Assembly: GCA_015350385.1 (NCBI GenBank)
Contig: WNKI01000005.1
Span: 84,342-148,341 of the forward strand
Direction: 5' to 3'
Origin: Aculops lycopersici
Lineage: Eukaryota; Arthropoda; Arachnida; Trombidiformes; Eriophyidae
DNA: 64,000 nt
Shown: positions 35,562-44,576 of the stretch, piece after piece
Layout of the letters: each line of letters opens with the position of its first letter
Numbering within the stretch: position 1 is the first letter of the stretch
Made by a program: the position numbers and the translations under genes
Notes under the pieces: generated by a model
What the model saw: only the letters and a program-made list of their open reading frames with translations
The model's database searches: none
Told to the model about the DNA's origin: nothing

Positions 35562-36245
35562 ATGGACGACTACAAGTATCTATTCAAGATTGTTTTGGTC
35601 GGCAATGCTGGCGTTGGCAAGACTTGCCTAGTTAGACAGTTTACACAAGGTAACCTGCCAAGCGGACACCAAGGCGCTACAATTGGAGTTGACTTTATGA
35701 TCAAGACTGTGGAAACAAACGGGATGAAAATCAAGCTACAACTATGGGACACTGCAGGCCAGGAGAGATTTAGATCAATCACGCAAAGTTATTACCGATC
35801 TGCCCATTGTCTCATTCTCGTCTACGATATCTCATCGCAACCCTCCTTTGATGCCCTCAGCAAATGGATCAAAGATGTTGATGCAGTCCTTGATCGTGAT
35901 ACTCAACTTGGTAGCGAAGTTTTGAGAGTTTTAGTGGGCAACAAGTGCGACAAGGAACGCGAGGTGCCTTACTCAATCGGCGAAAAATTTGCCGATATAA
36001 ACAAATTCGATTTGTTTATGGAGACTTCAGCTTTAAATGGTGATTCTGTTGACAAATTATTCTATGATATTGCAGAAGTCTTAGCCATCAGACGGAGAGA
36101 TGAACCCACAAGCATGACTCATTCACTAACTAGCCAAACAGACGGACAACAACAGCAGGATGGATCCTCAAATAGGCAAGGAATTATATACCAACTCAAT
36201 GCTTTAAATTTGACCACAAGAGCTAGATCTTGCTTGCAATGCTAA
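35562..36245 (+). CDS. Rab30: Rab GTPase, Rab30-like
   Basis: Single exon, 227 aa from the ATG at 35562. All G motifs are present: P-loop GNAGVGKT (residues 15-22), switch I with GATIGVDF, WDTAGQERFRS, GNKCDKE and ETSALNG. The N-terminus MDDYKYLFKIVLVGNAGVGK and the run TIGVDFMIKTVE match Rab30, a Golgi-associated Rab. Compared with vertebrate Rab30 there is an insertion before the NKxD motif (LDRDTQLGSEVLRV) and a longer Gln/Ser-rich hypervariable tail. The tail ends RSCLQC, so the two cysteines are separated by two residues rather than forming CC or CXC. Confidence 0.92.
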   Translation: MDDYKYLFKIVLVGNAGVGKTCLVRQFTQGNLPSGHQGATIGVDFMIKTVETNGMKIKLQLWDTAGQERFRSITQSYYRSAHCLILVYDISSQPSFDALSKWIKDVDAVLDRDTQLGSEVLRVLVGNKCDKEREVPYSIGEKFADINKFDLFMETSALNGDSVDKLFYDIAEVLAIRRRDEPTSMTHSLTSQTDGQQQQDGSSNRQGIIYQLNALNLTTRARSCLQC

Positions 36246-36383
36246 CCTTCTGGTCGATGTATTCCAACTTGCAGATCGAATGAATTCTTATATGTAAAGG
36301 AGCTAATGTAATATCATATGTATAAATTTAATAAGAAATTGATTTACTTATATAGTATGTTTGTCCTGAATTGTTTGCATCAG

Positions 36384-36424
36384 GCCATAAACCACATGCA
36401 AAATTTTAGCATGTGGTTTTTGGC
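36384..36424. terminator. Hairpin-forming inverted repeat between convergent genes
   Basis: Arms 36384-36399 and 36409-36424 pair over 16 bp with one mismatch, around a 9-nt A/T loop. The repeat lies between the 3' ends of Rab30 (+) and the CWF19L2-like gene (-). A role in 3'-end formation is inferred from position only. Confidence 0.5.
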
Positions 36425-36435
36425 TGTTGTAAGCT

Positions 36436-37800
36436 TCAAGTTAGATCGAATTCTCGGTATTCCGACTTGACACGCTTAGCCAGCTCCTCATATTCTTCTC
36501 TTGTTTTTAGACACCTCCTCCAATCGATCTTATCAGGGCAATTGAGGATCTTCTCGTCAGCTAGCACAATTCGACCAATTTGGACAGGAAAGAAAGAACC
36601 TTTCACTCGTATTTGGGTGACAAATCTGCGACTTGGAGGCTCAACTTGCCAGTAAAAATATGGAGCCTTGGGTGGAATCATATCGCCTAACGAGCAACTA
36701 GACGGAATATCTATGTAGTCTGCGTTGTAAAAATGCTTCTTGGATGTTGTCTTGATATCTTGCTCAACCGTATCAATCTTCTCAAGCGGAATAGGAACCA
36801 CCTGTAGCTGCCAATGGACAGATCGAAAGTTTCTCTCGAAAAAGACCACTCCCATTGACTTGATAGCATAATATTTTACCAATGAAGACTTGAAATTCTC
36901 AAGCTCTTCTAATAGTTCAAGAGAGTTCTTTTCATCGTTCAATGACTCGATATGCTCTATGGGTACCACTAATAGATGGCCGTCGTTTAAACCTCCCTTT
37001 GCGAGAGTGAGGTAACAGTATTCTCCTATGGCAATGACAAGATGCTTCTCGACATGAGGTGATGAAAGACAAAACCAGCAGGGGTTTTCATCGTTGATAT
37101 TTATTCCAGACAGTTTTTTAGATTGCCTGGTATCTGATGATCCCTCTAATCTCTTCCTTTTGAAGTCAGACTTGGCTTCGTCTTTGCTGGTAAATTTTCT
37201 ACTACTACTTGATGAGCTCACGCTAGGTCCGGAGACTGTCTCTAGTTCACTTGTCTTGTCTAAATCTTTGTCCTCTTCATCATCATCCCCACTATCATCA
37301 CCCAGAGTATTGAGATCTCGACCAGTATGGTCATAGGCCCGACCCACGGCCTCTTCTTGGAATCCCTGATCGTCAAATCTTGCTGCTATCTCACTCAAGT
37401 TTCTATGGTGCAAGTATCTCTTCTTCTCGTGTGATTTCACTACACCTGCTTTCACGTCAAAAAAGTGATTTGGGTTGCTAGACTTCTTATTCGACTCTTC
37501 AATTAACTTATTCAGTCTCTTCTCTTCGGCAATCTTCTTCAGCTCAGATTCTTCCCTAGACAACCGCTCGAGAATGGTTTCGGGTGTAGTGGCGGACTTC
37601 AAAGTATCAATACTTTTACTTGATTCAATCTCGTTGGCATCTGATTTGCTAACAACGTTGCGTTTGTCTGCCATAGACTTTTTGATTTGGCATCTCGTAT
37701 GGATTCTCTCCTTGGACTTGGAACTCGGAAATGGTCTCGAGTCTGAGCTCCTGCATTCTTTGTAACAAAAAACGCAAATTTCGGTGCTTATGGACGACAT
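36436..37800 (-). CDS. CWF19-like splicing factor (CWF19L2/CwfJ family)
   Basis: Single exon, 454 aa. The C-terminal half is CwfJ domain 1 (CWFCLSSPHVEKHLVIAIGE, ARG-like AKGGLNDGHLLVVPIEHIES with the HIT-like fold, and FFERNFRS) followed by CwfJ domain 2 (PYFYWQVEPPSRRF, FPVQIGRIVLADEKILNC, WRRCLKTREEYEELAKR). The middle has DVKAGVVKSHEKKRYLHHR and an acidic patch, as in CWF19L2. CWF19-family proteins act late in splicing, in lariat handling with the debranching enzyme. The N-terminus has a Cys-rich start (CVFCYKECRSS) and is shorter than in vertebrate CWF19L2. The ATG lies 2 nt after the stop of the upstream small gene. Confidence 0.88.
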   Translation of the reverse strand: MSSISTEICVFCYKECRSSDSRPFPSSKSKERIHTRCQIKKSMADKRNVVSKSDANEIESSKSIDTLKSATTPETILERLSREESELKKIAEEKRLNKLIEESNKKSSNPNHFFDVKAGVVKSHEKKRYLHHRNLSEIAARFDDQGFQEEAVGRAYDHTGRDLNTLGDDSGDDDEEDKDLDKTSELETVSGPSVSSSSSSRKFTSKDEAKSDFKRKRLEGSSDTRQSKKLSGININDENPCWFCLSSPHVEKHLVIAIGEYCYLTLAKGGLNDGHLLVVPIEHIESLNDEKNSLELLEELENFKSSLVKYYAIKSMGVVFFERNFRSVHWQLQVVPIPLEKIDTVEQDIKTTSKKHFYNADYIDIPSSCSLGDMIPPKAPYFYWQVEPPSRRFVTQIRVKGSFFPVQIGRIVLADEKILNCPDKIDWRRCLKTREEYEELAKRVKSEYREFDLT

Positions 37801-37802
37801 TT

Positions 37803-38156
37803 CTAATATGATTGGGTTAAAGCTTGAGTGGATATTTCAACCTCTTCTCCAATTTCTGGAGATTCGTTGCGCACCTGTCCCACGATTTGGGTTGCTTCAA
37901 TTTCCTCGTTCGTCAACCTTCGATTGAGTTCGTCTAAGTTCTTTTGGTAAACTACTCTATCCCCCTCGAGACGTTTTAAATCACCTTTAACTAGAGCTAC
38001 TAAAACACTCTGCCTTATAGTGGTCGACTTAAATTTATTCTTCTTAGTTCTATCGAGAAGTTGAGTTTGCTTATGAATTTGGGTATCATAAAGATATAAC
38101 ATTGATTCCGCCTCCTTGATGTCTTTTTTGATTTTGTTCATGTCAATAGGGGACAT
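37803..38156 (-). CDS. Small coiled-coil protein A, unknown family
   Basis: 117 aa, single exon. The whole chain is charged and helical (IKKDIKEAESMLYLYDTQIH, QLLDRTKKNKFKS, KGDLKRLEGDRVVYQKNLDE). No family is recognised. It aligns with the divergent gene at 38601 over about 55 residues: LY-x3-I-x2-Q-x2-L-(L/I)-D-(R/K)-T-K-(K/R), then LxLEG. Its stop codon is separated by AA from the ATG of the CWF19L2-like gene, so one transcript may carry both, or the TTAG may serve as a splice acceptor for the downstream gene. Confidence 0.7.
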   Translation of the reverse strand: MSPIDMNKIKKDIKEAESMLYLYDTQIHKQTQLLDRTKKNKFKSTTIRQSVLVALVKGDLKRLEGDRVVYQKNLDELNRRLTNEEIEATQIVGQVRNESPEIGEEVEISTQALTQSY

Positions 38157-38600
38157 TTTTGCAAACTTTGGACTTCTTGTTGCAAGTTGTTGATTAGCAA
38201 TTTCTTGACATATCGAGAGGTATCCGAGATTAGTTCAATTAAGAAATTAATGCGAGTTATAACTTGGAATCGAGTTGAGGAACATGTCCATTTTGAATGG
38301 TAATCGGCAGGCGCGCTTTCAACACGCTTTGTTTACTGTGTGAAAATCTCGTCGCTCGTACTTTTCTTCACTCGATTTTACCTCCTCTGCAAATACAAGG
38401 GTTCTTTTGCTGATGAAAAACTAATATCTATTGATAAGGATGTTCCTTTCGTAGTTCAACATATAGAGTATCATAAATCTTATTTTATCGCCATGTATTT
38501 ATAGTTTTGATTGTTATTACAAATGTCACTGCCATAATCTTGTACCAAGACAGCATCTCTTACCTTAAGCTTTTTTATCTTAAGATTCGCCTGCTCGGGG
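38157..38600. promoter_or_regulatory. Divergent promoter region between the two small coiled-coil genes
   Basis: 444 bp of AT-rich DNA between the start codons of two paralogous, oppositely transcribed genes. No specific element was identified. Confidence 0.4.
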
Positions 38601-38927
38601 ATGAGGATGGAAAACGACGAACCAAAAGCTGAGAAACCTCAGATAGAATCACCGTCGAAACGAATGAGGGAGTTGAAAGTTCTGAGGAGACTTTACGAAG
38701 TCAAAATTAGTAATCAAAAGCTCTTGATCGACAAAACAAAACGTGGTAAGATCTCGTGGAAGGACAAAACTAGCTTAGTCTATGGGCTGGCGAGAATGGA
38801 GCTCAACCTGTTGGAAGGGCGGCTCAAGGATATTGAGAATGAGCTCCCACAAGAACGCCATCGTAGCCATGAACGAATCCTTGGCGAATCTCGACAAAGC
38901 ATCAACAAGAACAAGAGAATCAAGTGA
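38601..38927 (+). CDS. Small coiled-coil protein B, paralogue of the 37803-38156 gene
   Basis: 108 aa, single exon. The ATG at 38601 gives MRMENDEPKAEK; a second ATG two codons on is equally possible. The core LRRLYEVKISNQKLLIDKTK, then YGLARMELNLLEGRLKDIEN, is helical and matches protein A. The C-terminus is basic (RHRSHERILGESRQSINKNK). The function is unknown. The head-to-head position suggests an inverted duplication followed by divergence. Confidence 0.65.
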   Translation: MRMENDEPKAEKPQIESPSKRMRELKVLRRLYEVKISNQKLLIDKTKRGKISWKDKTSLVYGLARMELNLLEGRLKDIENELPQERHRSHERILGESRQSINKNKRIK

Positions 38928-39593
38928 TCTCAAGATTGCTCAACTAGTCATCTCTACGAGGCGATGCCAATAACCAATCCAAACAAATTGTTGATCATCA
39001 CTGATGAGAATCTTTCAGAAAGATGCAAATTACTTATAGCAAAATCCCTCCATAATATTCTAACAAATTAAAATTTTAATAATTACGACTGCAATGATTT
39101 ATTTGTGGTATCGCCATTCTACAACCCCACGTTCTTCAGTCGTTTTGTATCTCTTCTAGGTCACCTATTCTTTTTTCTAAGTTTCGCCATATTGCACACA
39201 ATAGCGATCGTTATATGCTTTATTTGTTCTTTAGGGAGAAGTGTTTCTTCTCAAATGCCACAGTCTTAATTGATATAATGTGAGAGTTCATAAAATTGTT
39301 TAAATCATAATCATATAGAAATCCATTCATGACTCAGCAGGGCATCAATATAAGAGTCGGCTGAGATTCGTAATGTAGCGATAGTCCCATCAGACGGAGG
39401 ATCGTTTTTCCAGCTTTCTGCTCAGACAGAACAGTTTGCCGACAAGTATAGTCTTTTCAAGTTTGATAACCAGAAAATGCAGAGTCTAGATCGCCGGATG
39501 ATGTCGAAGTTGAAGAGATTAAGCTTTGTATTATAAGATGCTAAGATCAATTATATGATTGAGACCTTCTTCGCCTCTGTACAAATTCTATGA
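38928..39593. other. AT-rich convergent spacer
   Basis: No gene seen between the ends of coiled-coil protein B (+) and the KCTD gene (-). TTTATT words near 39095 and 39220 could be minus-strand poly(A) signals. Confidence 0.45.
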
Positions 39594-40292
39594 CTAATCT
39601 CGTGCTAAAGCCATGCCAGGTGATGCCTTTTGCTGGATCAGTTTGGCCCTATCATTTGGCTCAGACTTGTGACTTCCGTTGCTGTGGGGACTCCAGATAC
39701 ATTCTCGCGATACAACGCACAAAAACTCGGCTTGCTTGCCTGTTGGATACTCGCCGCTCGACGGCTTCATATTGATCATTTGCTCAAACTTCCATCCGTC
39801 GCTTAGTGTTGAGACCATCTGGGTCACCTCATCTTCATGGCATTGCAAAACTCTATAGACATACTTTTTGTTCTCGCTGGCTGACTTGAGCTGATTTCGC
39901 TCGAGTATCTTTTGCTTCGTTAATCTGATGAGATCTGTGATGTTATAAAACTCTGCTTCCTCCAGGACCCCCTCCTCTATGAGTCCCTTGTTCATGATCA
40001 ACTTTCCGTGCCTTAGATAGTTTAGAACAACTTGAAAATAGATAGGGTCTCGATCTATTAAAAATGCGCCACGCTCATCGCGATCCGACTCCAAGTCTCG
40101 TGGGTCCAGTGATGTTGAGGACAGTTTGTGTAGAAACGAATTTGGCGCTTTGCTTAGGGTTACACGTGTTGTTGTGAAATACTTGCCACCTATGTTCAGG
40201 GTGATCCATTTTTTGTCACATGGTAACCTAGTTGGATCAGGAGAAGGTGCACCACCTGACGCTGTAACATTTGGCTGAAGCTTGTCCGCCAT
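39594..40292 (-). CDS. inc: BTB/POZ adaptor KCTD2/5/17-like (insomniac)
   Basis: Single exon, 232 aa. The BTB/T1 domain covers about residues 28-130 (WITLNIGGKYFTTTRVTLSK, DRDERGAFLIDRDPIYFQVV, LNYLRHGKLIMNKGLIEEGV, LEEAEFYNIT). The C-terminal domain has the KCTD5 signature KKYVYRVLQCHEDEVTQMVS, SDGWKFEQM and AEFLCVVSRE. The length is close to human KCTD5 (234 aa). These proteins form pentamers and act as Cullin-3 substrate adaptors; the Drosophila member, insomniac, affects sleep. The gene is head to head with VPS39. Confidence 0.93.
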   Translation of the reverse strand: MADKLQPNVTASGGAPSPDPTRLPCDKKWITLNIGGKYFTTTRVTLSKAPNSFLHKLSSTSLDPRDLESDRDERGAFLIDRDPIYFQVVLNYLRHGKLIMNKGLIEEGVLEEAEFYNITDLIRLTKQKILERNQLKSASENKKYVYRVLQCHEDEVTQMVSTLSDGWKFEQMINMKPSSGEYPTGKQAEFLCVVSRECIWSPHSNGSHKSEPNDRAKLIQQKASPGMALARD

Positions 40293-41100
40293 TCTAATGT
40301 GCTTGTATTATTTAGTACCGGTTTGGTGTTGTGGTGAACGAATATTCGGGGTCTATATGTTTGCGGACCTAGCTGCTAAACACGAGATATAAAACTAAGA
40401 TCTTACAAATAGCTTCAGTTTCTTCTAAAAATTCACAACTACTCAAGACCAAGATTTAGCTTGTGATTAGGAGTAAATATGTAGATTGCTTGTATTTAAT
40501 TTTGGAAATCAATAATCTAAGTAGATGAACTTCCGCAAATGATCTGAAACAAAAAGTGAAGGTGGCTGCTTTAGCCAAAATAATATCCAGCGGTTATTGA
40601 ATCTTTAGGATGTAGCTTAGAATTTCTTTCTTCCTATTTTTCAAGGTTTTCAATATTATGTTGATGAAGATAAGTAGTATCTAATATAGTGTGGTATTAA
40701 TCATAATAATTAGATGAGACCAGAGGCTTAGCATGTCGATTGTAAACAAAGATTTATTTCACTTGCGGAAATAGATGGAGGGGGTATATGAAAAGCAGCC
40801 TGGCTGTGTGGAAAAATTGAACGGAAAATACTGCAAACTTTGGTTCAACACTCTCTGCCCATTGAAAATGCTTGGTGAAGCGCTTATGGGCCTAGCCGTC
40901 ACTCACTCGCTACTCGTGCTTCAAACTGTACTTCTTTCAACAGAAAACCTTCGAAAGCGCAACGAGGGAAAACAACAAAAATTGAAATGCCGTTTCGCTA
41001 GTTGTTTACATTTTTTTGACGCATCGATGAACTCCTCATTATTCCCAGATAATTGGCCTCAATTTATACTACCCCATTCACGTCATCCCCCCTCTATAGG
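40293..41100. promoter_or_regulatory. Divergent spacer of KCTD5-like (-) and VPS39 (+)
   Basis: 800 bp of mostly AT-rich DNA. An open frame from 40775 overlaps the VPS39 start in another frame, but its sequence shows no protein-like conservation, so no gene is called. Confidence 0.4.
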
Positions 41101-44100
41101 ATGCAAATTTTCAAGCCCATCTCACTGGTCAAGAATTTACCTGTCGACATTGAGTGTCTTTCTGCCCATAGTGAGTATTAGTTTGCATTACATTGCATGT
41201 TTGCGTCGCCTAGATTTGATGTCCATTATTCACCAGAAACTAACCTTTCAATAAAAATTCATGCTCCTTTGCCTACTTGACAGATGATAGTCTCGTCATT
41301 GCAACTAAACAGGGACACCTGTCTCGTTATCGTTTCAAACCGAAGCGAAATGTTCAGCTATCGAGCCAAGAGCTCGAGGTTGAGGTCGAGCTAGTGAATT
41401 CATTGAAGCAGTTTTCTAAGAAACCAGTTGCACAGGTGGAAACTATACCCGAGAAGAAGATTATCATAAGTCTTAGCGATGGATTGATCCACATCAATAA
41501 CTTGGACGATCTGTCCATCTATCAAATCATACAAAAGACAAAAGGTGCAACTTGTTTTGCGACAAATTTGCAAACTCAGAAGACCCTGACTGGCGAAGTG
41601 CAGTATATGCTCAGGATGTGTGTTGTGGTTAAGAAAAAGCTAATACTATTGTATTGGAAGAACAAAAACTTCCATGAAATGTCCAAAGAAATTAACCTCA
41701 ACGATCAACCACGAGCTGTTGCTTGGTGCGGCGAATCTCTTTTCGTCGGTTATAAGTCGGAATATGATCTCATTAAGCTAACAGGTGGACCTGATGATGA
41801 AATCAAAAACTTGACAGCCACTGGCGGCAAACAACCCGAGCCCATCATTCGTATTCTGCACGACGATAAGGTTGGCATTGGACGAGATGAAAACACTTAT
41901 ATTCTAGACCAAAACGGTGACCCATCGCTGAAATACTCCATCACCTGGTCGGACATTCCACTGAACATTGTCGAAGATTATCCTTATTTGATTGCCTTGC
42001 TACCCTCTTCAATCGTCGAGATTCGCACCATTGAGCCTCACTTGTTTATCCAACGCCTTGAGCTTGCACAACTAACCTCGAACTTTGGCAGAATTCGGCT
42101 ACTAACTAAATGTGCAGGTCGCAAGGGTTTGCTCATAGCTACCTCAGCAAATGACATCTTTGCCATTGTGGCTATACCAGTTGAGCAGCAGAAGGCACAA
42201 ATGGTTATTGAGAAACACTTTGAGTTGGCCCTGAGGCTTGCTAATATTGAGCAGAAGATTGAGGACGCAGAAACTCGTGATATTGAGCTTCAGTACGCCT
42301 ATGACTTATTTCACAAGCAATCCTTCAAAGAGGCTCTAGATTTGTTCTTTAAACTTGATATTAGTCCATCGATAGTGATTGAATTATTTCCCGATCTTTC
42401 AGACGATGCCTTTACCCGCCAAGACCTTTCAAATGATAGTGATGCCATGAGCATGATGGGAAAGCAAACTCACCTAAGCTCCTCGTCTAGTCAAGAGTCT
42501 GATTCTGAAGAAAGAATTACCGCACTAATCGACTATCTAATCCAAGTGCGTAGAAAGATCAATGCCACCAACACCAAGCTAATGGCCTCCAACTCATCAA
42601 GTGCAAATCTTCGCGGTAGCGGTGGGTCGGCTGACCTACGAGCTTCCCAAACGAAGAGTCCTACTCTTTTAGATGAGAGGCCAACTTTGTTTAGTCACAT
42701 GCAATCGCATGGTGCCCTGGAGAAACTAAAGCAAGAAGTCGATACAACTCTACTAAAATGCTACCTGAAGACCAAGAATGCTCTTGTTGCTTCCCTGTTA
42801 AGGTTACCCGACAACCATTGTAAGCACAATCTGAAGGTAACCGAGAAAGCGCTGATCAAGTATCACAAATATAATGAGTTGATTATCTTATACCAGAGTC
42901 GTGGATTGCACAAAAAGGCGCTTGAGTTGCTTAGGAGTCACTTTCAAGACTCGCCAATGAGTGGTTATGAGAAAACTGTGCAGTACCTGCAGCACCTAGG
43001 TCCTGATCACCTGGAAATCATTTGTGAGTACGCAAAGTGGGTGCTACAAAACGAGCCTGAACTTGGTCTCAAGATATTTACAGCTGATCTACCTGAAACG
43101 GAGCAATTGGATCGAAACTTAGTCCTCGAGTTCATACGTCACAATGCACCCCAACTCGAGATTCCATATTTGGAGCATATAATACACTTTTGGAACGACA
43201 CAACCTCATCGTTTCACACCACTCTTCTGCTTAGGTATCGTCAGAAAGTCTTCCCATTGTTATCGAAGTATGTGCAATCCTTAGGCGATCAGGTGCCATG
43301 TCCTGCTGGCCAAGAACCGGGCGAGTTGGGTGAGTTGAGGCGCAAGTTGCTAGACTTCCTGGAGATTTCAGATCACTACACATCACAAGGTTTGCCAGCT
43401 CTTCTGCTAAACGAGGGACTTTGCGAGGAGCGGGCCATAGTTGTTGGCAAGCTAGGTCAACATGAGGAGGCTTTAAGCATATTCATCTACGTCCTCAACA
43501 ATCCAAAGCGAGCCGAGGAGTATTGCTTGTCGGTCTATCAGAAGAAGCTACCAAACAGTAAGGATATCTTCGTACTTCTACTAAAACTCTACCTCCATCC
43601 GCCCAATTCGTTTAGCTCAAATCAATTGAAGCGAAAGATGTCGGTCTCGAGTCAATCGCAACTATCCGCCAACAGTGGTGGAGATCCGAGCCATATCTTG
43701 CCAATCAACTTTAGCTCAAAAATTGTACGCCTACTTAATGAGCACGGCGATAAGATTGATCCACAGAAGGCCATCGCCGAGCTACCCAATGAATTCGATC
43801 TCGTTTGCTTGAAAGACTACTTGGACGCGACCTTCAAGCGGAAGCTACAAGAGGGCCACGAGAAGGAGATTTTCAGACAGTTGATTATGGCCAAGTTCTA
43901 TCAAGTTCAGAAGAATTGGATTCAGTTACAACGCGAGAACAAGATTGTTATTGACACCACTACAGTCTGTCAGGTTTGCATGAAAAAGATTGGCCGCAGT
44001 GCCTTCGTTAGGTTTCCAAACTTGGATTTGGTCCATTACAGTTGCAAGGATCGTTACGGGAAAGTTGTACGGACTCACTTGCCATCTTCGATTGAGGGCT

Positions 44101-44102
44101 GA
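41101..44102 (+). CDS. VPS39: VPS39/VAM6 (HOPS complex subunit)
   Basis: Two exons, 41101-41170 and 41284-44102, 962 aa. The donor A/GTGAGT and acceptor GACAG/AT are phase 1. The short first exon (PISLVKNLPVDIECLSAH) joins to DSLVIATKQGHLSRYR, matching the start of the CNH/citron-like beta-propeller of VPS39. Further on are LRMCVVVKKKLILLYWKNKN, the clathrin-repeat region (LLKCYLKTKNALVASLLRL, YHKYNELIILYQSRGLHKKA, LQHLGPDHLEII) and the C-terminal zinc-binding part VCQVCMKKIGRSAFVRFPN with HYSC. VPS39 is the Rab7-binding subunit of the HOPS tether at late endosomes and lysosomes. AATAAA at 44132-44137 follows the stop. Confidence 0.95.
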
Positions 44103-44316
44103 TTTCTAGCATCCTCTTCAGATGGTTATCGAATAAACCTTGTTATCTTTATCGAGACTGTAGATACCTCAACAATCTTCTTAGCAGTTGCCTCAAAGAA
44201 TGGTCCATTCGCAAAGAGATGGGAGTTAATGAGCGCAAAAGGTGCGAAAGGTTCGTGGCGCGCAGGGCAAACGAGCGGCAGCACACGGGGAAAACTCTTG
44301 AAAATGTAAAAAAATC

Positions 44317-44398
44317 TGTCAGAAGTGGGATTCGAACCCACGCCCCCGGAGAGACTGGTGCCTAAAACCAGCGCCTTAGACCACTCGGCCATCCTGAC
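44317..44398 (-). tRNA. tRNA-Leu (anticodon UAG)
   Basis: 82 nt read on the minus strand, 5' GTCAGGA to 3' TTCTGAC plus discriminator A. The acceptor stem pairs over 7 bp (one G-U). The anticodon stem CTGGT/ACCAG encloses loop TTTAGGC with anticodon TAG. The variable arm is long, as expected for Leu, and the T arm is GTGGG-TTCGAAT-CCCAC. No intron is present. A run of seven T follows about 5 nt past the 3' end, a RNA polymerase III terminator. Confidence 0.96.
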
Positions 44399-44576
44399 TT
44401 CACATATCCGATGAGACCACTTTGAATATTACAAATTCTGTGGACCTTTATTAAATGGGCATCAATCGAAAATGTACTACCATAGATCATTGTAGTCTCT
44501 AGATACCAAGTTGGGTTTTAACTATTTCATTACATGGACACTTGTTGATCGAGCCGCCTGAGTCCACTCTTGGTGA

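Noticed and set aside
40775..41254. 159-codon plus-strand frame overlapping the VPS39 start
   Set aside because: It runs in a different frame through VPS39 exon 1 and its intron; the conserved VPS39 N-terminus explains this region better.
44126..44392. Minus-strand 88-codon open frame starting MAEWSKALVLG
   Set aside because: It is the translation of the tRNA-Leu gene and its flank; this peptide string is a well-known artefact of tRNA-Leu/Ser genes.
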